From Tolypothrix sp. FACHB-123 (lineage in GTDB: Bacteria > Cyanobacteriota > Cyanobacteriia > Cyanobacteriales > Nostocaceae), in the NCBI RefSeq assembly GCF_014697075.1, contig NZ_JACJRE010000007.1, forward strand, positions 147,807 to 211,806: a DNA stretch of 64,000 nucleotides, written 5' to 3'. The position numbers and the translations under genes are program-made. The notes beneath the pieces were generated by a model, which saw only the letters and a program-made list of their open reading frames with translations, had not been told where the DNA came from and made no database searches. Position 1 is the first letter of the stretch. Each line of letters begins with the position of its first letter. Positions 48,721 to 56,674 of this stretch are shown piece by piece.

Positions 48721-49602
48721 ATGTCACTAACACAGAACTATAAATTAAACGTTATCCAATGGTATCCCGGTCACATTGCCAAGGCGGAAAAGAATCTCAA
48801 AGAACAGCTAAAGCGGGTAGATGTGGTACTAGAAGTCAGAGATGCGCGGATTCCCTTAGCGACACATCATCCGCAAATTGATGAATGGGTGGGAAGTAAA
48901 ACGCGGTTGTTAATACTCAATCGCTTAGATATGATTTCTCCCCAAGTGCGATCGCTTTGGGTAGACTACTTTAAACGTCAGGGAGAAACAGCTTATTCTA
49001 CCAATGCTCAACATGGTCAAGGTGTTCCGGCTGTGTTAAAAGCCGCACAAGCAGCTGGTGTAGAATTAAATCAAAGAAGACGCGATCGCGGAATGTTACC
49101 CCGTCCAGTACGTGCGGTAGTCATTGGTTTTCCCAATGTGGGGAAATCAGCATTAATTAACCGTTTATTGGGAAAACGGGTAGTAGAAAGCGCAGCGCGT
49201 CCGGGTGTAACTCGGCAATTGCGCTGGGTACGCATTTCCGATCAATTAGAATTATTAGATGCGCCTGGTGTTATCCCGCTGAAATTGGAAGACCAAGAAG
49301 CTGCATTAAAATTAGCTATTTGTGATGATATTGGCGAAGCGTCTTATGATAATCAACTCGTAGCCGCAGAATTAGTTAATGTGTTGAATTATCTGCAAGA
49401 TGTAGCTACTGAGTTATTACCCAAAAAACCCTTAGAATCTCGCTATGACCTTGATTCTTCACCCCATATAGGCGATGTATATTTGCACCTTTTAGCCGAA
49501 CATCGTTATAAAGGTGATGTGGAAAGAGCCGCAAGGCAATTATTAACAGATTATCGCAAAGGTTTACTAGGCGAAATACCTTTGGAGCTTCCGCCAAATT
49601 AA
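48721..49602 (+). CDS. RbgA/YlqF-type ribosome biogenesis GTPase
   Basis: This 293-residue circularly permuted GTPase is involved in assembly of the large ribosomal subunit. It begins with IQWYPGHIAKAEKNLKEQLK and the order of motifs is permuted: G4 (LNRLDM in place of NKxD), then G1 (GFPNVGKSALINRL), then G3 (DAPGV). The C-terminal ANTAR-like RNA-binding region follows (LHLLAEHRYKGDVERAARQL). G4 is NRLD rather than NKxD, a conservative change seen in some relatives. Confidence 0.93.
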   Translation: MSLTQNYKLNVIQWYPGHIAKAEKNLKEQLKRVDVVLEVRDARIPLATHHPQIDEWVGSKTRLLILNRLDMISPQVRSLWVDYFKRQGETAYSTNAQHGQGVPAVLKAAQAAGVELNQRRRDRGMLPRPVRAVVIGFPNVGKSALINRLLGKRVVESAARPGVTRQLRWVRISDQLELLDAPGVIPLKLEDQEAALKLAICDDIGEASYDNQLVAAELVNVLNYLQDVATELLPKKPLESRYDLDSSPHIGDVYLHLLAEHRYKGDVERAARQLLTDYRKGLLGEIPLELPPN

Positions 49603-49620
49603 TTTGTAATTCGTAATTAA

Positions 49621-49655
49621 ATGTAGGGTGTGTTGTCGCGCAGCGCAACGCACCA
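49621..49655. repeat. GTAGGGTGTGTTGTCGCG palindromic repeat, copy 2
   Basis: TGTAGGGTGTGTTGTCGCGC then AGCGCAACGCACC matches 25988-26022 except for one base in the loop region (CAG for TAG). Confidence 0.8.
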
Positions 49656-49737
49656 TCAGCATTTTTACTTACGTTAAAACTTTGACGATGACCAAAACGA
49701 CTTTGATACCAATTCCAGAAAAAAATGAGACAGATGC

Positions 49738-49815
49738 GTAGGTTGGGTTGAACGAAGTGAAACCCAACAATGACAAGACCTTGGGTGTTGGGTTTCGTTC
49801 CTCAACCCAACCTAC
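49738..49815. repeat. Inverted-repeat element with 29-31 bp arms
   Basis: The left arm (49738-49768, GTAGGTTGGGTTGAACGAAG...) pairs with the right arm (49787-49815, ...TTCCTCAACCCAACCTAC), leaving an 18 base loop. The arms are about 90% complementary. Such GTTGGGTTTCG repeats are common between genes of Nostocales. Confidence 0.85.
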
Positions 49816-49847
49816 ATTCACATCATATTTTTTGTGAAATGGTATGA

Positions 49848-50058
49848 CGACGACAAAACGACTTTGATGACGATCAAAACGACTTTGGTGACAATCAAAA
49901 CGACTTTGACGACGATCAAAACGACTTTGACGACGATCAAAACGACTTTGACGACGATCAAAACGACTTTGATGACGATCAAAACGACTTTGATGACGAT
50001 CAAAACGACTTTGATGACGATCAAAACGACTTTGATGACGATCAAAACGATTTTGACG
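49848..50058. repeat. 21-bp tandem repeat, ten copies
   Basis: Ten head-to-tail copies of GACGATCAAAACGACTTTGA plus one variable base span the region, differing at only a few positions. In one plus frame it would read DDDQNDF heptapeptides and end in DAFFLQLFSGK before a stop, but that frame has a stop just upstream and no start codon. On the minus strand and in another plus frame it is also open. Confidence 0.9.
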
Positions 50059-50096
50059 CCTTTTTTCTACAGCTATTTTCAGGTAAATAGACCACG

Positions 50097-50180
50097 CTGT
50101 AGGGGCACGGCACCAGTAAAATTATTGTATGTACCAAAAGATTGTCGGTGCCATGCCCCTACAATCTGTGGCATTCTTTT
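50097..50180. repeat. CATGCCCC hairpin element, diverged copy
   Basis: GTAGGGGCACGGCACCAGTA and GGTGCCATGCCCCTACAATC face each other across 35 bases, and CATTCTTTTTT follows. This resembles the core and right end of the MITE-like element family. Confidence 0.6.
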
Positions 50181-50190
50181 TTAATTGGAA

Positions 50191-51660
50191 TTATTTAGCA
50201 CAGGAATTTCTGGTGCGACTTTTCCAAATCCAACCAACTTCGGGAGCACTAATTTCTACCCAACCACCGTCAATTCTGCCGGTAGTTGTTACTTGAGTCC
50301 CGGCTTTAATGACTTTTCCGGTTCTTCTTTGTCCCGAACCAGCGCGTAAATTGGAAGAACTAACAACAGTTAGACAACCGGTTTTCTGTTCGGGTTGATT
50401 TGGGGTAGTTGCTACAGGCTTAACTTCATTTTGCGGAGTGCTAGAAGCGAGTTTTTGTGAGTTATTCGCAGATGAAATTCCCAAAGCCGCGATCGCGATC
50501 GCCGCAGCACCACCAATCAGCAATCGCGATTTGCGCTTAGATTGGGGAATTGAACGTAGACGAACAGAAAAACTGCTAGGCGATCGCGTAGGAATAGAAG
50601 TAGTAATTGTTTTATTTGAGATATTACTTTTTACCTCAGAGGCGCGTAAGGTAGAAGCAGCAGTTAATGGCGCTAATGTAGGGTCAGAATTGGTACCATT
50701 ATCTGGGGGAATATAACAAGGCTTGGCTAATTCTTGCAAATAATGCATGACTTTGGTAGCAGTCACATAGCCATCTTTCAAATAGTGACCTACCATCTGG
50801 GTAACCACAGTTGCTACAGCCCCAGGTGTGCTAGCGTTAGTGATAGAAGTGAGGGATTGCAGCACCTCGGTAGCTGTTTGATAGCGGTATTTGAAATAAT
50901 GGCGGATCATCTTATTCAAGATAACTGCCAATTGATTGCTAACTTGAGCATGATGCTGCCATAATATTTCCCCACTGACAGCATCTTCTCCTAACTGTTT
51001 GGGATTTAAACCTGTAATTGCTTGGATGCAAGTTATCCCCAAAGCGTAAATATCACTACAAGGTCTTGGTCTACCTTGTCCCTGTTCGCTTGGCATATAG
51101 CCGGGAGTTCCTACAGCCAAAGTATCATTTTTCAGCTGTTCTGTCGTCATCAGCGAGTAGCTTTTAATTTGTTTAACCGCGCCAAAATCAACCAGGACTA
51201 TTTTATTATCGCTAGCACGGCGGATTAAATTATCCGGCTTGAGATCGCGATGAATTACCCCATGACTGTGAATAAATTCGAGAATTGGTAAGACTTCTTG
51301 CAACATTTGAATTACTTGCTCTTCACTCCACCGAGTTCCGGGAGCCATTTCCCAAGACAGTGGGTGTCCTTCAACCAACTCTTGGACTAAATAGAATTCT
51401 TCGTTTTCCTCAAAGTAAGCTAAAAGCCTGGGAATCTGGTCATTGTGTCCCAATTTTTCGAGAGTTTCGGCTTCTCTATTAAACAAACGTCTTGCTAATG
51501 GCAAAAATTCTGGATCGCTAGTAATCGGCTTGAGGTGTTTAACCACACAAGCAGGATTTCCAGGACGGCGAGTATCCTGAGCTATATAGGTATGACCAAA
51601 TCCGCCTTTGCCTAATAGTTCGACCACTTGGTAACGTTGGTCTAGTAATCTGCCGATCAT
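50191..51660 (-). CDS. Serine/threonine protein kinase with C-terminal SH3b domain
   Basis: This 489-residue Hanks-type kinase has its domain at residues 1-275: LGKGGFGHTYIAQD, HRDLKPDN with catalytic Asp139, DFGAV and GTPGYMPSEQGQGRP. An odd feature is a partial duplication after the domain: MIRHYFKYRYQTATEVLQSL is echoed by MVGHYLKDGYVTATKVMHYL. A Ser/Thr-rich linker, a transmembrane helix (LLIGGAAAIAIAALGISS, about 380-400) and an SH3b domain (NLRAGSGQRRTGKVIKAG...GWIW) follow. The SH3b domain probably binds cell wall on the outer side. Confidence 0.93.
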   Translation of the reverse strand: MIGRLLDQRYQVVELLGKGGFGHTYIAQDTRRPGNPACVVKHLKPITSDPEFLPLARRLFNREAETLEKLGHNDQIPRLLAYFEENEEFYLVQELVEGHPLSWEMAPGTRWSEEQVIQMLQEVLPILEFIHSHGVIHRDLKPDNLIRRASDNKIVLVDFGAVKQIKSYSLMTTEQLKNDTLAVGTPGYMPSEQGQGRPRPCSDIYALGITCIQAITGLNPKQLGEDAVSGEILWQHHAQVSNQLAVILNKMIRHYFKYRYQTATEVLQSLTSITNASTPGAVATVVTQMVGHYLKDGYVTATKVMHYLQELAKPCYIPPDNGTNSDPTLAPLTAASTLRASEVKSNISNKTITTSIPTRSPSSFSVRLRSIPQSKRKSRLLIGGAAAIAIAALGISSANNSQKLASSTPQNEVKPVATTPNQPEQKTGCLTVVSSSNLRAGSGQRRTGKVIKAGTQVTTTGRIDGGWVEISAPEVGWIWKSRTRNSCAK

Positions 51661-51771
51661 CGTATAGCTTTACTGAGGTTAACTGTTCACTAGAATACAC
51701 TTTTTCCTGAAAGAAAAAGTTTATTACGATTTTCACAATAAAGCTGATGTATATCTAAATATAATTGTTCC

Positions 51772-51785
51772 GTAATAATTACTAC
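51772..51785 (+). promoter_or_regulatory. Candidate NtcA site (GTA-N8-TAC)
   Basis: GTAATAATTACTAC fits the NtcA consensus GTA-N8-TAC. A TAATAA or TAATGT -10-like hexamer begins 22-25 bases later (51808-51816), close to the spacing of NtcA-activated promoters. It lies 122 bp before the adenylate cyclase start. The match is short and could be chance in AT-rich DNA. Confidence 0.4.
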
Positions 51786-51907
51786 CTTTCCGTTGTCGAA
51801 ATGCCATTAATAATGTCATAAAGATAAAGCCAAAGACTGACTCTTTGAGTATCCCCCATCTCAAACATGCTTGAACCTCCAGATTCCAGGACTGATATTT
51901 CACACTC

Positions 51908-53533
51908 ATGACTGAACTTAAACTACGTCTACACGAGGGAGATACTGAAACCGTTGTTTCAGTGGATCAAGATGTATTTACTATTGGTAGGTTACCAGAA
52001 TGTAACTTGTATCTACCTTTTGGTGGTGTTTCTCGTAACCATGCCAAAATTGTCAAGGCTGGCGATGGAGTGTGGACTATTGAGGATATGGGGAGTAAAA
52101 ATGGCACACAAGTTAATGAACGGATACTTACCCGTCCCCAACAATTGCATCACGGTGACATTGTTTGGTTAGGTAATGTCAGTTTAATGGTGTTTATTAT
52201 CGATCCTGCCAGACAATTAACAAATCAGCCAAATCAGCAAGAGGAAAAGGATAATAGCGAGCAAAAAACAATTTTTCGCAACGTTCAACAGCTACAGCAG
52301 CAATGGATAGAAGCTGATAGCAAAGACGGTGCAATTAGCAATAAAGATATCACGATTGCCAGATTAAAAGATTTAGTCAATATCGCTAAAAATCTTTGTG
52401 CAGCTACATCCATAGAAGCGATTTTTTCCCAAGTTCAAGAAGTAGTATTTCGCTATCTTGATAGTATTGACCGCTTGGCATTATTAATTGATGTTAATGG
52501 CAATGGTAATTTAGAATTAATGAATGCTGCTACAAGAAATGCTGCTCAACAACAAAATTTAGCAGCTGATGGTAGTTGGATTAGTCGGAGTATTTGTCAA
52601 ACAGTATTTGACGAACAGGTTGTAATTCAATCGGCTGATACCCATAAAGATGAGCGCTTTTCTGGAGAACACAGCGTTTTAGTTAAAGGAATTCGCAGCG
52701 TCATGGCTGTGCCATTATGGGATGAAAATAAAGTTGTGGGTGTGTTGTATGCAGATGCACATTTATCTTCTTACCATTGGGCAAATGAAGGTGAAGAAGA
52801 ACTCAGCTTTTTTTCCGCTTTAGCTAATCTGGTAGCTTCTAGCGTGCAACGTTGGTTATTATTAGATAGATTAAAAAATGAAGAGGTAATTCGTCACAGA
52901 CTAGAACGCTATCACTCTCCGGCTGTAGTGCAGCAGTTGATATCTGTAGGTAAGTTACCCGATGGACGTTTACCTCCCGAAGAAAGCGAAATTAGCATTT
53001 TATTTGCAGATTTAGTGGGCTTTACGGCTATTTCTGAAAGGGTAACACCAACTGCGATCGCTAAATTACTCAATAATTTATTTGAAGAGATGTTGCAAGA
53101 AGTGTTCGCCTATGGTGGCACTTTAGATAAATATATTGGTGATTGTATTATGGCGTTCTTTGGTGCGCCTGAACCACAACCAGATCATGCCCAACGCGCC
53201 ACAGCAGCCGCAAAAGGTATGCTAACTCGCCTAGAACGTCTCAATATGAATGGTTTTTGGCAAGAACCTTTACAATTACGCATTGCAATTAATAGCGGTA
53301 AAGCCGTTGTTGGCGATGTTGGTAGCTCCCAACGGGTTGAATATACAGCCTTAGGCGGTACAATTAACCTAGCTGCACGTATGGAAGCAGTTTGTCCTCC
53401 TGGTGAATGCGTAATTAGTGAAGTCACTTTCAAAATGCTTTCCGAACCTTCAGATTTTCAAGAAATGGGAAGCTATAGTTTTAAAGGCATTAATCGGTTG
53501 ATCAAAGTTTATCAAACCACAATGCATCAATAA
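51908..53533 (+). CDS. FHA-GAF class III adenylate/guanylate cyclase
   Basis: This 541-residue soluble signalling enzyme has an N-terminal FHA domain (about 1-100; GRLPECNLYL, SRNHAKI, GSKNGT), a phosphothreonine-binding module. A linker and a GAF domain (about 150-320) precede the class III catalytic domain (about 350-541). Metal-binding Asp368 (FADLVGFTAI) and Asp412 (GDCIMAFFG) are both present, followed by GEPQ-like and NSGKAVVGDVG segments and EYTALGGTINLAARME. It is most likely a cAMP producer. The FHA domain could link it to the Ser/Thr kinase encoded divergently next door. Confidence 0.95.
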   Translation: MTELKLRLHEGDTETVVSVDQDVFTIGRLPECNLYLPFGGVSRNHAKIVKAGDGVWTIEDMGSKNGTQVNERILTRPQQLHHGDIVWLGNVSLMVFIIDPARQLTNQPNQQEEKDNSEQKTIFRNVQQLQQQWIEADSKDGAISNKDITIARLKDLVNIAKNLCAATSIEAIFSQVQEVVFRYLDSIDRLALLIDVNGNGNLELMNAATRNAAQQQNLAADGSWISRSICQTVFDEQVVIQSADTHKDERFSGEHSVLVKGIRSVMAVPLWDENKVVGVLYADAHLSSYHWANEGEEELSFFSALANLVASSVQRWLLLDRLKNEEVIRHRLERYHSPAVVQQLISVGKLPDGRLPPEESEISILFADLVGFTAISERVTPTAIAKLLNNLFEEMLQEVFAYGGTLDKYIGDCIMAFFGAPEPQPDHAQRATAAAKGMLTRLERLNMNGFWQEPLQLRIAINSGKAVVGDVGSSQRVEYTALGGTINLAARMEAVCPPGECVISEVTFKMLSEPSDFQEMGSYSFKGINRLIKVYQTTMHQ

Positions 53534-53782
53534 ATTAGGCAGCGATATGAGAGAAGGCGCGGATGGGTAGGTGTAGAAAAGGCAGTTTCTACAAAAATTG
53601 GTGAAACTATTTCTGTGTAAGACTTACAAGAATTTATAGATATATAAGTACCCGCGCGTCTTACAGGGTTTAGCTTTCAGCCATTTTGGGTTTGCCGTTT
53701 CACTATTTGCCATGTTATGATTTATCCATTCGCGCACCTGAACCTTGAAAACTCCATATACCTTGGCTTTGCGGCTGCTGCT
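53534..53782 (+). promoter_or_regulatory. CRISPR leader region
   Basis: The 249 bp between the cyclase and the first repeat have no gene. The last 150-180 bp before 53783 are the expected position of the array leader and promoter, because the repeats end in GATTGAAAC and so are read on the plus strand. No specific promoter element is evident. Confidence 0.5.
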
Positions 53783-54799
53783 ATTGCAATTTCACCTAAT
53801 CCCTATTAGGGATTGAAACACGCTCTCTACTCTTAGATTGAGAGTTATCACTTGAATTGCAATTTCACCTAATCCCTATTAGGGATTGAAACAAAAAATG
53901 CTCCTTTATGATAGATGGCTTCTTTCCATTGCAATTTCACCTAATCCCTATTAGGGATTGAAACGGAACTATAAGAGCGCTAACCCCGGAATACTCTATA
54001 AATTGCAATTTCACCTAATCCCTATTAGGGATTGAAACAAATCCAAGGCGGTGAAAGATGCCATCAGCATATTGCAATTTCACCTAATCCCTATTAGGGA
54101 TTGAAACATTGCAGCGCGATCGCCTCTCAATGCGTATGATTGCAATTTCACCTAATCCCTATTAGGGATTGAAACTTTCTTGAATCTCAGGCAACAATTG
54201 CATGAATGGGATTGCAATTTCACCTAATCCCTATTAGGGATTGAAACAGGTTCATCATCAAGCATTGCTCGAAATTTACCAATTGCAATTTCACCTAATC
54301 CCTATTAGGGATTGAAACGATTTTATGACCACATTTTATGCAATTAAAAGCTATTGCAATTTCACCTAATCCCTATTAGGGATTGAAACTCATTAGATGA
54401 GATGCTAATGGAGCCAACTTCACAATTGCAATTTCACCTAATCCCTATTAGGGATTGAAACCCGATAGGCTTAGATAGCCATCATCAGCAGCGCGTTTGG
54501 ATTGCAATTTCACCTAATCCCTATTAGGGATTGAAACCTTTGTCTTTCAAGTCTGCTGTTTATATTAATAATATTGCAATTTCACCTAATCCCTATTAGG
54601 GATTGAAACTAGGACAAAGATGTTTGACCGATGCTGGCACCAATATTGCAATTTCACCTAATCCCTATTAGGGATTGAAACAGAATGGGGGCATTGCTTC
54701 ATATTCATCTTCGGCATTGCAATTTCACCTAATCCCTATTAGGGATTGAAACTACCAAGATCACAAATGGAATACGCCCGCCCCATTATTGCAATTTCA
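53783..54799 (+). CRISPR. CRISPR array, 14 complete repeats plus a truncated fifteenth
   Basis: Fourteen identical 37 bp repeats start ATTGCAATTTCACC and end TTAGGGATTGAAAC, with a central palindrome (AATCCCTATTAGGGATT). They begin at 53783, 53856, 53928, 54002, 54071, 54139, 54211, 54282, 54353, 54425, 54501, 54573, 54645 and 54716. The fourteen spacers are 31-39 bp and all different. The fifteenth repeat (54788-54799) keeps only its first 12 bases and then runs into a MITE-like element. The repeat form is common for cyanobacterial type III and I-D systems. No cas gene is in the window. Confidence 0.98.
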
Positions 54800-54980
54800 T
54801 ACCAGTTTAAATAATGTTGGCGAAACATTAATATATTCTAGAGGGCATGGCGGTGCCAATGCCCCTACAATTTGTCGCGTTATTTTTCCAGAATCCTAGC
54901 CGTAGCCAGATAAATTAGGACATAAATCTGAGATAAAATCCTGACAATAAAAGTCTTTCAAGTCAATCAACAATCAACAG
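54798..54980 (+). repeat. MITE-like element copy B plus shared flank, ends the CRISPR array
   Basis: From ATACCAGTTTAAATAATG the sequence follows the element at 48180 to about 54890, then carries TAGCCGTAGCCAGATAAATT to GTCAATCAACAATCAACAG. The same flank (TAGCCGTAGCCAGATAGATT...) follows copy C at 60069-60160. So the composite of about 180 bp is a direct repeat either side of the lipoprotein and TPR-CHAT genes. Confidence 0.8.
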
Positions 54981-55066
54981 CACCCCACTAAAGCTCACTC
55001 GAAATGTCAACAGCCAAAACCGATATTTTTCGCAACTGAAATAGGATTGCTATAGGAATGAATGGA

Positions 55067-55636
55067 TTAACCTAAATTAGGATTTTCGCAGGAAATATTA
55101 TTTGGGGAATAAGGCTCAAATTTACCAGTTTCGCGGTTAATTTTCCACGCTTGCTTGATATCCCTTAACCATTCTTCTTTTGACAAAACTGCGATCGCCA
55201 CAACATCAGGGTTTGATAACCCATTTTTGATTCTGCAACGTCCACCCCAGCCTAAATAATAGGAATTATTATTTAGCAGACGATCGTATTCTGGAAATGA
55301 CAATATATCTAATACTTTCCAAGCAGGTTGTTGTTGATTTACAACATTTATTTGTCCTGTCAGCCATAGCATGTTTTTTTGCCCTTTGCGGACATAGGTA
55401 TAGCCGCCTTGCATATTTTTGACAGCACCACCGCCAAAGATAGAAGCACCCAAAAACTCTATTTCCTTAAGTTCCTTAGTAGTCGTATATCTTAAACCAA
55501 TGTAACTTTGAAGCTGAGGATCTACAGATGCATATTGTAATGTTGGCTGTTGTCCAGATACCTGAGATTGGTAGTTACAAGATGTAATTCCTAAAGTTGC
55601 GATCGCTGCAAATAAAATTGACTTTATGGTTTGCAT
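55067..55636 (-). CDS. Hypothetical lipoprotein
   Basis: This 189-residue protein begins MQTIKSILFAAIATLGITSC at the ATG at 55636, a signal peptide ending in a lipobox-like ITSC, so it should be lipid-anchored. The mature part has no recognised domain; it includes GGGAVKNMQGGYTYVRKGQK and two further Cys (GGRCRI and SCENPNLG) that could pair. The frame extends upstream to 55681 but without a signal peptide at its start. Function unknown. Confidence 0.75.
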   Translation of the reverse strand: MQTIKSILFAAIATLGITSCNYQSQVSGQQPTLQYASVDPQLQSYIGLRYTTTKELKEIEFLGASIFGGGAVKNMQGGYTYVRKGQKNMLWLTGQINVVNQQQPAWKVLDILSFPEYDRLLNNNSYYLGWGGRCRIKNGLSNPDVVAIAVLSKEEWLRDIKQAWKINRETGKFEPYSPNNISCENPNLG

Positions 55637-56674
55637 AAATACTAACCCATAATTAAATAAGTAAAAATTTTTAATGATCAATCTAGTTCAGCTTCTAAAT
55701 AGAAATTAAAATCCTAGAAAAGTAACTACAAGTTAGGAATTTACAATTACGGATGAATTTAAAATAAGTATCTTGAATATCAGTTAATACATAGTCAGGT
55801 AATAGAAAATACTTTATATTTATTCAATACCTAGCCTCAACAAAAAGTATAAACTTACCTATATTTATGTTTTTGCTGCATATACGATGCTTTGCGGACA
55901 GCAATTGTAGCGATACACTAACTACCCTCAACTCCAGATACATTATGGTTAAGGCTGTTGGGTAGGGGAAGCGTGCAGTCACAAGCAATTGTTGAGTTGC
56001 AAGCGCTACCATTAAATCATCCATACCAACAAGCAATACTCGAATTAGTTTACAACTTACGCGAAAACTTAAGAATAAATCAACATTTTTCCTGATATTT
56101 ATCGCCAATGATATTGACAAAATACATATCATTACGAATGAAACAGCCCTGCTTTTTTAAGGGGGGTTAGGGGGGATCGAAAGTTTATGGGGTAAAGAGA
56201 GAGAACCCCAAATACTTACCCTATGTGCATCTAAGGTTAAGTTGACACCAATGTTGCCATACCCCCAAAGCGCATACATAATTGACGCGAAATACCCTGT
56301 ATCTGGCATCAAAACGCAAAAACTGCATAAGTCCTCGCCCCTCACGGATAAAGAGAAGAGACGCGAGGAAAAACACCCATGAACAGACAACTTACCTTAA
56401 ATTTGTTGCCAAAACTGAAACCAGCCTCAGCCAATATTCACGCAACCTTTAAACTAAATCCCATCTAGCTCAGTATATATTCTGAAAATAACTTAATAAT
56501 CCCAATTATCCCCAATCAAGCTACAGATTGACACCTAAGCGCCTTAATACCTTCTCATACCTCCTGATGACAAATTACGGTAGGGGCGGGTTTACAGATA
56601 TCCTTGCTGATTAACGATGATCCAAATAAACCCGCCCCTACAAATTACAAATTACAAATTACAAATTACGAATT
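55637..56674. other. 1-kb intergenic region with a gene remnant and repeats
   Basis: This long gap holds the remnant at 55922-56095, a GGGGGGTTAGGGGGGATCG repeat at about 56160-56180, a hairpin pair GTAGGGGCGGGTTTA / AAACCCGCCCCTAC (56581-56641) and an ACAAATT heptamer run (56640-56672) immediately before the TPR-CHAT start. No intact gene is credible. Confidence 0.65.
55922..56095 (+). pseudogene. C-terminal remnant of an Rpn-like nuclease-family protein
   Basis: An open frame without a start reads LPSTPDTLWLRLLGRGSVQS then QAIVELQALPLNHPYQQAIL and ends LRENLRINQHFS. I associate the TLWLRLLGRGxVQxQAIxEL pattern with the C-terminal part of cyanobacterial PD-(D/E)XK/Rpn-type proteins often misnamed flagellar assembly protein H. 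The nuclease part is absent. Confidence 0.5.

Larger units (their letters stand above)
49603..50190. other. Repeat-only intergenic region
   Basis: The 588 bp hold in order a GTAGGGTGTGTTGTCGCG palindrome (49621-49655), an inverted-repeat element (49738-49815), a 21 bp tandem array (49848-50058) and a derivative of the CATGCCCC hairpin element (50097-50180). No gene is credible, although the tandem array is open in several frames. Confidence 0.75.

Noticed and set aside
49818-50184. Two opposing repeat-protein frames (TIKTTL and VVLIVIK types)
   Set aside because: Both are translations of a 21 bp intergenic tandem array that is open by chance; there is no domain outside the repeats.
54108-54138. 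Apparent extra CRISPR repeat start (ATTGCAG) inside spacer 5
   Set aside because: Only the first six bases match the repeat and the spacing is wrong; it is part of the spacer.
56581-56641. Fully functional terminator before TPR-CHAT
   Set aside because: The arms GTAGGGGCGGGTTTA and AAACCCGCCCCTAC pair but there is no T run and the loop is long; it is more likely a dispersed repeat.
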